Assembly: GCA_023375675.1 (NCBI GenBank)
Contig: JALQBC010000009.1
Coordinates: forward strand, 62,001-126,000
DNA: 64,000 nt
Source of the DNA: Cytospora piceicola
Taxonomy: Eukaryota > Ascomycota > Sordariomycetes > Diaporthales > Cytosporaceae
Reading direction: 5' to 3'
The position numbers and the translations under genes were made by a program. Below are positions 12,740 through 24,390 of the stretch, in pieces. The first letter of the stretch is position 1; each line of letters opens with the position of its first letter. A model generated the notes under the pieces. The model was given only the letters and a program-made list of their open reading frames with translations, was not told the DNA's origin and did not search any database.

Positions 12740-13805
12740 TACCTTCTCGGCCTTATCATGCTTCTACCTACCACTAAGCCACGATATACTTTCGCCTCAT
12801 TCTCATGCTCCACAGGCACTTCGACGTACCGGTACGGGCCATCGACCTGATAATCATAGTATACGCCATCTTCCAGGCCGTCTCGGCCCTCGGACCGGTC
12901 ATTGGGGCCCCGGGGGCGCGATGGCGCTTGGGACCGGGAAGTGTGAGTGGGTTTCTTCTCTTGCGCTGCTCGTCGTCACCCTGGCCCTCCTGGCCATGGC
13001 GGCTTCACTCTGCCAGAGACTTCGCGGTATGTGGTAGGCACCGGGTCCAGGCCCGCGCACGGCGTGTGGAGGACTTGGTGGTCGGTTCTCCGCGTGAGGC
13101 ATGAGGATGATTGGAAGGTGAGAGAAGGAGAGGCCAGCGGCATCTCCAGAGACCCCGAAGCAGCCATGCAAGCCGTTGAGTCTTCTCGCTTCTCTTCGAA
13201 ACATTTCATACCGCGACGCTGCTGCAGTCTTGTTGACTATTTTGGGCTCATATTACGTATATTACACAGGGAAAACTGCAGTCCTAGTCATCTTCGATGA
13301 AAACTATGGCTTCAACGCATCGGAAATAGGATGTGCATTGCTGCCGGTGCTTGCTGGCCTTACAAAAGAATTACGCCAAAATAGACAAGGCTGGAGGTAG
13401 ATCGGAAGAACCCCCCATAGACTGAGCGAGGTTCAGGAACTGCTAGCCCTTCATCCTCGTGGAGGTTGATCTGGTAATCGGATTAGAATGGGTGGTCCAA
13501 GACCAGGTCCACCCAGCCGTGCTACTCACCTTGGAGTCCTTTGCTATCAGCATATCAAACGTCCTGTCACACACGGCCAGTGTCCTCCTCGTGGATATCT
13601 TCCCCGATGCTTCTAGCACGGCCTACGCCTCCAGACAGGTCGCCAGGTGTGGCCTGAGTGCCGCTTCGGTGGCGGCGCCCTAGCCTACAGTCGAGGCCTT
13701 CGAAAGAGGGGGGTATTTCATCATTTTTGCATTGCTTGTGGGCACAGCGAGTCTGATTTCCGTGTGAATTAGCCAAGCCAGAGGGATGGGGTGGAGGCTT
13801 GCCCG
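12740..13805 (+). pseudogene. Decayed MFS multidrug transporter, QDR/Aqr1 (DHA1) type
   Basis: Pieces of one MFS protein occur in the right order but in different frames. In order they are: an ATIYF piece with LHRHFDVPVRAIDL and IVYAIFQAV (TM1-2, about 12785-12890), GPVIGA followed by a shifted loop (about 12890-12930), LPETSRYVVGTGSRP (about 13000-13060, resembling the family's LPET..RS..GNGS loop), a TM7-like stretch with YYVYYTGKTAVLVIFDENYG (about 13240-13310), LLVDIFPDASSTAYASRQVARC (about 13585-13650), and a final GYFIIFALLVG with GMGWRLAR after an in-frame TGA (13760s-13800). There are at least four frame changes and several stops. Much of TM2-TM4 and the central loop is missing. The QDR-type assignment rests on family knowledge. 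Boundaries are approximate. Confidence 0.8.
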
Positions 13806-14294
13806 TCAGGGTATCAGACACCAGCATTCTTTTGGGGCGACAACAATACCTGATGTACGGCGAGAACATGAAGCTCCTCGGTCGTCATTCAAAGGAGGTG
13901 GAAGGCCGATGGAAAAAGAGAACAGGTTCTTTGGACTTGCTAAGAGACAAGATGATGGGAATGACAGCTCTTGGGAAGGGAAGCAGTCAAACTCCCGAGC
14001 CTCTTTTCAAACCGCTCCCTGAACAAATTAGCTAGGCACTCTATAGAAAGGGCAGATTCAAGGGGAGAGGTGCATCGATTCACCAGGGAAGGCTTACAGA
14101 GTGCTTGATTTTGTCACCCTTCAACTCAGCTATGCATTGTAGTCTGGGGTAGTGGAAGGTCGAGGACATACACGGGTGCCACCCACACCAACGCAAATGT
14201 TTCCTTCCTGCTCAACCCGCGAGTTCGCCTGTCCCCGCCATCTCCCTTTATCTCACATGGCACCCTTCACGTTCTCGCTTCGTCCGCCAGCCTC
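13806..14294. other. Short spacer downstream of the MFS pseudogene
   Basis: Only short frames without motifs. It holds the 3' side of the minus-strand secreted-protein gene. Confidence 0.6.
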
Positions 14295-14935
14295 TTATGA
14301 GCTCCAGGACCACGTTTCGGACACTGACAGTGCGTGGAAAGTGAAATCCACCGGCTGCTCCGTCTGCAAATAATTCACACTCGTATTGCCCATCACATTC
14401 CAAAATGGAAAAGGGGAAACATTTGCGTTGAAGAAGCGATGCTGGAGGGAAAAGGAATTGAGACCATAAGTGGCTGAGGGTAAGGGCAAGGCCCACACGC
14501 TTCCATTGACCTCTTCAGTATTCCCGGGCAGTGCTGTGCACTCTTTCCAGACCAGGCTATCCTCAATAATGGTGCACGTAGCGCTGACACCTGGTTCTGT
14601 TGCCGTTTCGGCACTGCTCATGCCGAAGGCCACTGTGACATTCGGAGTCAGTACAAGCTTCCGTGGATATACGGTGCATCAGCTCGTGTCCCCGGGGTAT
14701 AGGTAAGGAAAATGCCCCAGTAGATCCTGGAATATATAGTGAGGACTGGGAGCGAACGGAAAACTTCCTTACTGATGCAGCCTCCGAGTGAGCAGCCGCT
14801 GTCGAAGTTCGTAATATACCATACAGGGAAGACGAATTGGCCAATGCTGCCGTCATGCTGCCGTGGGCTTCCTCGAGGTGCCGCGAGAGAAGCGCAGATG
14901 AGGACAATGGAGGTGAGAAACACAGAGAGCTTCAT
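14295..14935 (-). CDS. Small secreted protein with four mature cysteines, 166 aa
   Basis: Two exons on the minus strand, 14935-14773 and 14632-14295. The 140-nt intron starts GTAAGG, ends CACAG, and has a TACTGAC branch-like sequence 14-20 nt before its end. Residues 1-20 (MKLSVFLTSIVLICASLAAP) form a clear signal peptide. The mature protein has Cys in SGCSLGGC near residues 48-53, then ATC and KEC after the splice junction. Joining the exons gives GGCIMAFGMSS, which fits the common fungal secreted pattern of a CxxxxC pair followed by a beta strand and a later Cys. There are no membrane segments after the signal. It could be an effector-like apoplastic protein; that is inference. An upstream in-frame ATG at 14947 would add four residues. 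Function is unknown. Confidence 0.7.
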
Positions 14936-16959
14936 AGCCTCTTGCAAGATGGGCCTGATGACTATTTCTATGCTTTGGGGTTCGGGCTTAGGTGTATCCT
15001 TAAGTCAACAACCACCAAGATGGAAGCGCTCAGGGAAAGCTCTGAATGTTTTGGTCGTTTAGCCTCCGCAATGTTGGGGAGGGTGGAGGATGAAGGGGAA
15101 CTGTAGGCTTCATGCTTCCAGATGTCATGATTTATATTTCATGTTCATGATCTGCGACATTACCTTTGCTCAAGTGTACTGGTAGTGCAGAGTAAAGTTG
15201 ACGGTATGTCAAATCATAATCTTCCAATGTCACTCCCAGCCTGTGACCATGCGTTTCCCGAGGTCGTGATCTTGTATGCCCGGGCAAGTGCCCGGGAGTA
15301 ACACTACTTGTGCGAAACTGGCTCGCCTCTTTGAGCTTTGAGGACAAGGCGGGCATCACACCACGCCTTTCCACATGTTTATGAACTGTCGAAGATGGCA
15401 AGTTTGTGTACTGAGTCCACGGGGCTGACGGTGGCAGATGACCTGGGGTCAACAAGCTCCGTCAGTAGGTATCACAATGTTTGTTTGGAAGCGGTCTCAC
15501 TGCTTCGGTATCCACAGCTCCATTATGATGGGGGGGGGGGGGTTGCACCTCCAGCTCGGTCTCTGGGATTGCTCCTTGTATCGATCGTGCGCCATTGCAA
15601 GCGTACATAGTCACCGTGTTTTCCTCTCGGGCAGCTTGGTCTGAAACATCTTGCCGGGATACAAAGGCGAAGTCAGATTGCGAAAGAGTGGATCAACATT
15701 GACTTACCAAACGACGTGCAGCACACGAGGAATGAGATGGAGACATAGTTGCTCCGAAGTCCCAAAACCGCGTAGCATACTGTCAACAGCTTGCTCATGC
15801 TCCTGCTCCTTTCCGCGAAACAGAACCCATCAAGGACCTCCTCCAAGACAAATAGCGATATAGCCTAAAGACGGGCGGGGAAACACAAGCACCGACATGT
15901 CGACACGTCCCGCCGTGGCCCTAATGAGGCTTGACACCAGGGAAAATGCTTCTTCGACCTCAGAAATATAAGAACTAAGATGCCCTTTCCGTGAGTAGAC
16001 ATCAATGTGCGTTCAAGTTGAATTCAGCACCAACCTTTTGCGTGTGTACCTCAAACATGTAACCCTGTAAACCATACTGGCCATAAATCTCAATGGTTAT
16101 ATATATATCGATTGGACAACAAACTGAGCATTATTCCGGCCCTGAGTGATTCGTTTTGGATGCATGTAGACGGCTTGCAGTGCACATGTGTTTTATCAAA
16201 CAGTCAAATAACGTGAGCATCCGGCTACCACGGCCGAACCACATGCGCTTGCTTCCCATCTGACATGTTGACTGTTGAAAACACTCACTGCCTTCTGGGA
16301 GGGGAAAATGAATCTGGAAGGACATATTCAATGTTCAGAGACGTTGGTCCCGTCCCAAGTTCCGACGTTAATATTGAACAGGGTGATGGTGAGAGTAAGT
16401 GAATGTCCCCGTAAAAATTGCATGGGTGGTCCAAGCACACCCCCCCCCCCAAAAGTTAGTAATCTCACCTCATCTCACTTCACCTCACTTTTCATCGCAA
16501 GCTCACTAAAATAAACAGACACAGACACAGTTATCAAGCACATGCCTCATATCTCCTCCTTCCAAAACAGACCGAGACCATCACCACCACCAAAGATTCT
16601 TCACCCTCATTTATCTGGATCAAAATCTGGTCATTAGCTCTGGCAGGACCATCCATCAGTGAGATCAATAATTTCCATTGGTATCATTGCCTCAGGGTTC
16701 TCATACAAAGCCCACCACCCTCACTCTTCAAAATCCACCAGCAACACCATCAATCACAACCAAGTAAGTGACTACTTTCTTCATATCAAGACTTTGATTA
16801 CCAAACCACCTTTGTTCTTCACAAGCTCCTCCTCCAACTGTATACTTGATATCGACTGGTGTCATACCAATAATAATTCCCATCGATCCCAACTTTTCAT
16901 CACAGACCATCACTAATTGCGGCATCAGCACCACAGCACTCTTTCCAAAGTTGGCAAAT
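14936..16959. other. Spacer and probable 5' leader of the BTB-bromodomain gene
   Basis: No gene recognised. There is a G-run at about 15531-15542 and a C-run at about 16438-16450. From about 16450 to 16959 the plus strand is rich in CAC/CTC/ACC without guanine, which is typical of a fungal leader read in plus direction. Confidence 0.6.
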
Positions 16960-18400
16960 ATGAGTCTGCCACCCTCCGAGGACCCTGCAGTCTCTGCTGC
17001 TACGGCCCCTTCCGCCATTCCTTCCGTCAAAACTGCCAGCGAGGCTGCAACTGCAGCTCCTACCTCAGTCGCGACTGAACCTGCCAACATTCACGATACC
17101 AGTAACGGTCCTGACACTCACAGCTTCTCATGGCTCGACCCTCATCACCAGTTTGTTGTCGTCCTGGTCGGTCCTGACAAGGTACCTTTTGGCTTGCAAA
17201 AGGACTTCCTCTGCGCCAAGTCGTCTCACTATCGTTCAAAATTTGCCCACAGGGAAGAACTCGAAATCATCGACGAGCTCCCCAACTGCGCCGTTGAGGT
17301 CTTCGCCTTTACCCAGAATTTCATGTATACGGGATCGGTCATTCCCGATGAAGACACCATGCCCTCCTACGAGATCCTGGTGGGGGTCTGGAAGCTGGGT
17401 CATGAGCTGGACATCGACGGTCTCTGCAACCAAACCCTGGAGGCTATGGTTGAGGTGCGGCGTGCAACCGGGCGCATACCTGCTGCGCCTCTGCTCGTCC
17501 AGGTGTGGAAGGATACCCCAGAGGGGTGCTCCATCAGGAAGCTGCTTCTTGGATGGGCAGCCGAGTACATGCACACCTCCATTTCCAAGGCTGAGTTCGC
17601 CAAGTCATTGCCACAGGACGTACTCAGTGAGCTGGTGGTTGCTATGGTCCCATCAGATACATCTCCCCTCGTCCAGCTCGGTGGTCCTCCGGGCAATTTG
17701 AATCCGGCACATGCCCCGCGGAAACAGGTTCACTATCTCGATCAGGAGGAGGAGGAGGAGTTCGAACAAGCATACCCAGTCAAGAAGCCCCGCCGCCCTG
17801 ACCCCCTGCCGCTATCATCAGCCACGAAGGCAGCTGTTCGCAAGGCAAAGAGCTCGGTTTCCGCAACGAAGCCCGTACCTCGTCGTCGATCCAACGCAGC
17901 TGTCAGCGGTGATCACGAGTACACTGTTGAGCAGAAACTATATTTTTGCCAGGATCTACTGACGAGAATGCTGTCGGGCCCAGGTATGTCAGCCTCTGGT
18001 TTCCAATTATCAATGAGGCAGAGGCGTCATGCCGTCTCGCCGTGTCGTATAACCAATAACGTAGTCGCAAATACTAACGGTAGCAGGATTTTGGACGCGG
18101 CTCGTTGGCCCCTTCAAGGAGCCAGTCAACCCCGCCGTCGATAACGTCCCGGACTACTTCGACAAGGTCACCAAGCCCATGGACCTCAGCACGATGAAGG
18201 AAAAGATGGACCAAGCTCAGTACACAAGTGACGAGGAGTTTCTGTCGGACATGAATCAGATCTTCACCAACTGCAAGACTTACTGGAAGATTAGCGATCC
18301 CATCTTTGCCGCCTGCGAGAAGCTCGAGAAGACGTTCCTGGAGAAGTACTCCCAGATGAACAAATGGCTCGCCAAGATGGATGGCAATGAGGAGCATTAG
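16960..18400 (+). CDS. BTB/POZ domain and bromodomain fusion protein, 445 aa
   Basis: Two exons, 16960-17983 and 18087-18400; the intron starts GTATGT and ends TAGCAG after a CTAAC branch sequence. Residues 1-60 are Ala/Thr/Ser-rich. A BTB-like fold covers about 63-165 (FVVVLVGP, CAKSSHYRSKFA, FMYTG). An acidic Glu run (about 261-266) and a basic KKPRR stretch (about 274-278) form a linker with possible nuclear localisation. Residues about 320-440 are a bromodomain: PF.EPVNP (ZA-loop shelf), DYFDKVTKPMDLSTMKEKM and FTNCKTYW. The asparagine that normally contacts acetyl-lysine (usually YN after the Cys) is Trp here. A chromatin-associated adaptor role is likely from the family, but acetyl-lysine binding may be altered. 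The start is the first in-frame ATG. Confidence 0.85.
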
Positions 18401-20679
18401 GATCCCTCTGGCTCAGCCGACCTACCTTGTCCGGGGTGTGGTCATACCTACTGTTGCATAGGCATCAGGTTGGCGAGAGGATCTGATGGACCGTCGAGCG
18501 GGAGCAGCGGGCCTTTGACTCGATCCGCCGCAGGCGCTCCTGAGGCGGCCAAGCCAAGGGTCGAGCTCGCGAACACATGGAGGGAATATGGAAAACCGTG
18601 GCATATCGGAAAGAAAAAGTAGACTTGGTCCTTGCATCGAGTGGGGAAACCGCGGTCGCGACAGAGTAATCGTGGTGGGGGCTACGGGGATCAAGGTATG
18701 ATACGATTGCGGTGGACTGTTATTGCTTGGGCGTATGGGGGAGTCCACGGTTTGGGATCACCTTTTACTTGCTTTCTCCATACTACAACGTATAATGTAT
18801 TATAGTTGCTCACTGCCAGGTGCTCGCTTCCGCACCACGATCGGAGTCTTCACCACATCGATAATCTTTTAATACAGACAGGAGGGTGATGCTTCTAATA
18901 CGCATGGGTGGAAAGCCCAGTCTCCTTCAATCTCATCCAGTCAGAATCCAGCTAGCTCATAGTCATCGACGTGCCCGGTGTAACAGCTATCACACAACCT
19001 CCAGAGTATTCTACTGTAACGCCGCTGCTGGAATACTATCCTACACGATTGACATGGACTTCCGTGGATGCCGTGGCTCATACTCTGCCAATTTGAACCA
19101 TGGGGGATCTCACCCGGACCCTCTGTTGGCCTCGGCTTGAGCAACAGACACGGTAAACACCCAGAACGGCACGGATAACGTCTTACAAGGCAGCAAAAAA
19201 CAAGCCACCCACAATGTGACGATCCAGGCCACGAGGACTTGTTGCACCTTTTGGGAGGGGGAAGGGTCAAGCGCCCATAGCGTCACCGTCCGTAAACCGA
19301 TACGAGAGGGGCAATCCAGGTGGGTCCGGTGGTATGAGCAGGTGGTGCTCTGGGCTCAGTGGACTTCCCCGGACAGAAGCGGCCGGGAGCATTGAGAGGT
19401 AAACCGGGGAACTGGAACTGGAACCTGGGGAAGCAGGGGAGGTCGAGTTTGAAAACAGGGATGTATGTGGGCTTCTTGCGAGAGTCTAATTCGGCCTGCT
19501 CGCTGAGGATAGGTAGACCTGCCAAACTTCCCCGGAGACAAGCCAAAGAAGATGAACCGGGCCTGAGAGAGTCTGGGCCGTGGGGTGGAGATCCGGGGGA
19601 ATGGGTCCTATCCAAACTAGCAGTGGCGTGCTCCCCAGGTTTCGCCAACAGTCAACTCTGGGGTAATAAGGTTGTCTAGGCCCAGGGGAATGCCTGGCTT
19701 CGCGATCACACGATCGTCTGGGAAACAGAGCCAAGTGGACCTCCCCGACTCTCTGCGGTCTTCTTGGGAGGCCCTCCAGATGTCGCGATTCAGGATCTCG
19801 GTATGTGGTCGTACCAACGTCGTTATTGGCGACAACCCCTATTGCCTTCGACCTTCAATCCTGTGTAGCGAGTAACGTCAGTCATGTTTGACATCTGAAC
19901 CAATTTATCGTAAGTTGTCGGGTTGCTTGAGATCATGGGTTAGCAGTGGTCGACTTTCATGCTTAAATCTAGGGCGCTTGGTTTTCCAAGATATGGCCCG
20001 ACCCAGACAGCCACCCAGCACCCAACGCTAACTCTGGTAGCTTTGTAAAACAATCCGGGGGCCCCCATACATCCCCTACAAACCACGGAGCGCGTTCTAC
20101 TCTAGCGCGACTCGTGGTAAAGCTTTGTTTGGTTTCCAAGGTTGTCCTAACCCCAGTCGGGTGGGTTACTGTGCCCTGGCCCTAATTTCATCATCTTGCC
20201 TGCTATATGCTGTGCGGCAATCTTCACCTTAACCTCGATGTGGAAAGGCTGGGGCCGCCCCAGACCGCCGGTTGGAGGTGCTAAGGACAGTCGAGACGTC
20301 CTTGGCCAGCCGCTTGTCTCGGCCGCCAAGAGAGATAGAACGGCAAGCTAGGGTATAACTTGGTAACGACATGGGCAGGGGGCCGGCGATGAAATGCTCC
20401 TCCATCATGTGGCTCCGGGATGTTGATGGAAGGGGAGGTGAAGATGAATCGATGCAGCGTCTTCGCTCGTGGATATAAGAAGCTGCGAGTATGCCTCTTG
20501 GTTATGTTTGACTGCCTTCGATATCATCATCACCATCATCTACACTCCAACTCTTCACTGAGCGCTACTCATCCTCGACGACACTGAACCTTATTGAAGG
20601 ATCACCGTGTACAACCTCTTTCCCTACCTTTTAAATTCCGATCCTGCCTATACAACCCGGGCACGCCCACATCAACAAG
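18401..20679. other. Spacer with promoter of the sugar permease gene
   Basis: No coding sequence supported. The last 500 bases contain a symmetrical pair of CreA consensus sites (20249-20263), another single site (20413-20418) and TATAAG at 20474-20479. The sequence just upstream of 20680 is CATC/CT-rich, as in fungal leaders. Confidence 0.65.
20249..20263. promoter_or_regulatory. Inverted pair of CreA (SYGGRG) sites
   Basis: The sequence CTGGGG-CCG-CCCCAG places two consensus CreA sites in opposite orientation, three bases apart. It is about 420 nt upstream of the permease start. In Aspergillus, closely spaced site pairs are the ones reported to work in vivo. CreA binding here is inference. 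Confidence 0.5.
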
Positions 20680-22233
20680 ATGTTCGGCAAACGTAATGAG
20701 CCAACTCAAGAAGAGATCCATGAGCAACGCCAGCCATCCAATGTCGAAGTTAACTCTCACCAGAAGTCGGTGTCCAACAATGGCCTGACCGGCGCTTCTT
20801 CCCTGACCGTCAGGCAGTCGATCATCCCTATCACACTGGTGACGGTGCTCTTCTTCATGTGGGGCTTTGCCTATGGCCTGCTCGACGTCCTCAATGCCAA
20901 GTTTCAGACTGCCCTGAACATCACAGCCGCCAAGGCCGGTGGTGAGTACCTCTTTCACTGCTATAGCACCTTCTTTGGAAGTTCCGACGCTGACAACTCA
21001 TCGACTTTAGGCCTCCAAGGTGCATACTTCGGCGCCTACCTCATCGGTCCACCGACATATTCTGGCTGGTTCGTCCGAAGGTTTGGCTACCGATGGACCT
21101 TCATTGCCGGCCTCTGCATCTACGGCGTCGGCGCCTTAATGTTCTGGCCGTCTGCCGTGTACCGCTCCTTCCCTGGCTTCTGCGGATCCCTCTTCATCGT
21201 CGGATCCGGTTTGTCGACCCTCGAGACCTCGGCCAACCCCTTCATCGCGACTTGCGGCCCGCCCCGTCTCTCAGAGTTCCGCCTTGAGCTCTCGCAGTCG
21301 TTCCAGGCTATCGGCTCGGTCGTCGCGCCCCTCCTGGCCTCGCGCGTCTTCTTCACCAACGCAGACCCCAACGACATTAGTAAAGTGCAGTGGACATACT
21401 TGGGGATCGCCGCATTCGTTTTCCTCCTCGCCGTCGTCTTCTACTTCGCACCTATCCCTGAGGTTACAGATGCCGATATGGCCCTGCAAGCAGAGCAGTC
21501 GGCCGGGCTCACAGGGTACTCTGAGAAGCCGATGCGCAAGCAGTACAAGCTCATCCTCGGCGCGGCAGCTCAATTCTGCTACGTGGGCGCTCAAGTGGGA
21601 GTCGCGTCCAACTTCATCAACTACGCCCGCGAGAGCGCCGGAATCAGCGCCGCGGCGGCGAGCGACCGCTACGCCATCGGGCAGGGCCTCTTTGCCATCG
21701 GGCGGTTCGCCGCCGCCGGGCTGATGATGTTCGTGAAGCCGCGGCTGGTCCTGATGGTGTTCATGAGCGCCATCATGGTCTTCATCGCCGTGGCCATGGG
21801 CGTCTCAGGGGAAGGTGGCGTCGCCGCCCTCAGCTTGGTGCTCTTCTTCGAGTCCTGCGTGTTCCCGACCATCTTCACGCTCTCGATCCGCGGTCTTGGC
21901 CGGCACACCAAGCGTGGCAGCTCGTGGATCGTTGCTGCTGTGTCTGGAGGTGCCCTGTTCCCGGCCCTGACTGGCCTGGTGGCCGATCACAAGGGCTACC
22001 ACGTTGGCATGGCGGTGCCTCTCGTCGGATTCTTCATCTCGTTCGTGTATCCTATCTTCCTCAACACCGTCTACAAGAAAGAGCTCGATGGGTTCTCCGA
22101 GTCCAAGATTGGCTACCAGGATGAGGCTGGCACCATTGGCGATCCATCTCGTGAGGCCCGCAGGGCTAGCCTGGATATCAATGATTTTGATGAGGATAAA
22201 CATGCTGTCAGGACGGAGCACCTGGAGGCATAG
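20680..22233 (+). CDS. MFS sugar permease, L-fucose permease (FucP) type, 494 aa
   Basis: Two exons, 20680-20941 and 21011-22233. The 69-nt intron (GTGAGT to TTTAG) has a length divisible by three and no stop, so the unspliced frame also stays open; splicing gives AKAGG-LQGAYFGAY, which matches the family. Expected role: proton-coupled uptake of a hexose or deoxyhexose across the plasma membrane. Seen in the protein: about 35 polar N-terminal residues, then TM1 with FFMWGFAYGLLDVLN, GAYFGAYLIGPP in TM2, GLSTLETSANPF in TM4 and about 12 hydrophobic segments in all, with a polar C-terminal tail. The TM1 and TM4 motifs are those of the FHS/FucP subfamily rather than of fungal hexose transporters. 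The real substrate cannot be read from sequence. CreA-type sites upstream suggest glucose repression. Confidence 0.9.
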   Translation: MFGKRNEPTQEEIHEQRQPSNVEVNSHQKSVSNNGLTGASSLTVRQSIIPITLVTVLFFMWGFAYGLLDVLNAKFQTALNITAAKAGGEYLFHCYSTFFGSSDADNSSTLGLQGAYFGAYLIGPPTYSGWFVRRFGYRWTFIAGLCIYGVGALMFWPSAVYRSFPGFCGSLFIVGSGLSTLETSANPFIATCGPPRLSEFRLELSQSFQAIGSVVAPLLASRVFFTNADPNDISKVQWTYLGIAAFVFLLAVVFYFAPIPEVTDADMALQAEQSAGLTGYSEKPMRKQYKLILGAAAQFCYVGAQVGVASNFINYARESAGISAAAASDRYAIGQGLFAIGRFAAAGLMMFVKPRLVLMVFMSAIMVFIAVAMGVSGEGGVAALSLVLFFESCVFPTIFTLSIRGLGRHTKRGSSWIVAAVSGGALFPALTGLVADHKGYHVGMAVPLVGFFISFVYPIFLNTVYKKELDGFSESKIGYQDEAGTIGDPSREARRASLDINDFDEDKHAVRTEHLEA

Positions 22234-24390
22234 ACTGTGATGGAATTTGTTTTAGTGTTTTCATTTAGTAAGCCGTTTGAAGGAGGAAGTTTCATGGATG
22301 GGTTGAAACTGTGAATAGCGTCATTTCATAATTATCAACGATACTCTTAACTCATGTTTAGCTTTCATTCCCAATGTGAAGTCTTGTGCCGTTTGTAGAT
22401 CACTCAGCTCTGTGAAGGCAGCCTATGAGGCACACTCCTTTCCCCTTGGATGCATTATTTTGTTGCTGTGGCATTATCATATGATGAAGCTGGGTTAGAG
22501 GTGACCGTCGCAATCTATCGAAAGGACGATATCCGGCGAATATTTGCAGGATGGGTTCGATTCGAACGTGTGCACGTTCATTGAGGAGAATGGGACAAAT
22601 GCGGTCTTTTTTGGTTGCGGCGAGTCCGTATTCAGGTGGATTCGCCCCAACGAAGGCATCGATCACATCGCATCGTCAAAGAAGAGAGTCATCGGTGGCA
22701 TCCATGTAAGCTACTAAGCATGGAGGCATTAGAGTTATCTGTGCTGTGACGCAGCGTGTGCAACGTGCTCCCAGATTCGGAGATGTCGACGTCGATCTAT
22801 ACAACTAAGGAAGGTAGATAGTTTGGGTAGTCTGTTGTGTGGATGAGTTTGATGGAGAAGGCGTGGGTTGATCCGGAATTGAGACCTCAGTACTTGGTTA
22901 CATGGGTAGGCACGTGCACGTGCACGGAAACCTGGAGTGAGCCCCCGAATAGCGGGAATATATTGTCCCCTAAATGGGATTAGCGCAGATGCAGGGGTTT
23001 GTGGATCTAATGCAGGAACGGACCAAGTGATGGGCAGAGACGACGTTGACATTTTGGACCGCGCTTTGCCTGTTCCTGGATTCTTCATCATTACCCGCCG
23101 CACCTGAGCGCCAGTGAGCCCACGAGACCCTGAAGTCTGTCTGTTCACAGATACTAAGTACCTAGGTACCTAGGTAGGTCGGTATATATCCAAGTAAGTA
23201 CATACAGCATGTCATGACCACCTGGGCACCTTGGCACCTGGGCAACCCCATCTCTTGGGTTTTCATATACCCCTTTCCCTTTCTGTACCCCCTATCCGTG
23301 TCCCTGGGTACCAAGGTAGGTATCTATCTACCCAGGTATCTCTTTTTGGGGTCTATCACTACCTGATTTTGCTCTGCCAGAGTTGTTCTTATTAGCTTCA
23401 GTTCGGGCCATGGCTCTCGAGCGCTTGGCAGTCAGATAGGCATAATGGGGGACAATTCGATAGTCCAACATGGCAACGCCCACTTCACCGACCAAACTGG
23501 CTAGGGCAGAGTGATGGCCTCATCTCCGGAAATCGGCTGAGGATTCGTTATGCACCAGACCCATCTGGATTTGGGCACAGAGTCTCGCTCTGTTTCCGTG
23601 GCCCAGACCCCTCCTGAAGATAGGTAGGGAAGGATCCCAGGATCTCAGGATCTCAGGATCTAACCCAGCCTTGAGCAATGAGCCATCCACCCACCTACTT
23701 GAGTACCTAGGTAGGCAGACGACAGGTGGCCGTTTCTTCTTGACCGGAACCACACGCGTTCGTTGGTCGAGGGAAGGAGCACATCACGCCTTTATCGTGG
23801 TCTTTGTACCCGAACGGACAGGAACACCCCAAACAAGCGTCCTCTTACATGGCTGATCCGAGGTCAACCGTGGCCATGTTATGTTCTCCATCATCCTGGG
23901 TCACAAGCCCAGGCTACAGGTGACAAGTCCTCCTCCTTCTTTCCTTTCTTGTCCTAATGCTGAATCTCTACTGGACAACGGTGAAGGTGACAAGGTTTCC
24001 CCCTGCCCGTTTTAGTGGCCACTCAGATTAAGGAAATTACATCTGGTGCAACCACTCCTTCCACAGCTCCCGCGGTCGCAAACAACCCACCACACAACCC
24101 AGAGTCCCCGTTTTTATCGTCCACTTCTTCCCCGCCCATGTCACATTTGACCGGGATACCTTCTTTTTCTCGCTCTCATACCGACCCCTTCGAGCCTCAC
24201 TCACGATATCCATCAACCAACACCGTCTCCACTGAGTCTTCGAACTCGTCCGTTCTTTTAAACCAGTACACGCCCCGCTGTCTTTGGACTATCAGTCGAT
24301 CAAAGTGAAACCAGTCAAGTCATCCACGATTCTACAGCTTCTTCACGCAATTCAACCGATAGTCATTACTTACTCAAGTAACCATCCAAG
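22234..24390. other. Spacer between permease and GPI-protein genes
   Basis: No gene supported. Contains palindrome copies at 23159-23179 and 23704-23713 and an 8-bp tandem repeat at 23631-23662. The 400 bases before 24391 are C/T/A-rich and probably the leader of the next gene. Confidence 0.65.
23631..23662. repeat. 8-bp tandem repeat (AGGATCTC), four units
   Basis: Four adjacent AGGATCTC-like units, the first with CC and the last with TA at the end. Confidence 0.7.

Noticed and set aside
24015..24308. Ser/Pro-rich frame upstream of the GPI-protein gene
   Set aside because: No ATG at its beginning; the C/T/A-rich sequence fits a leader better.
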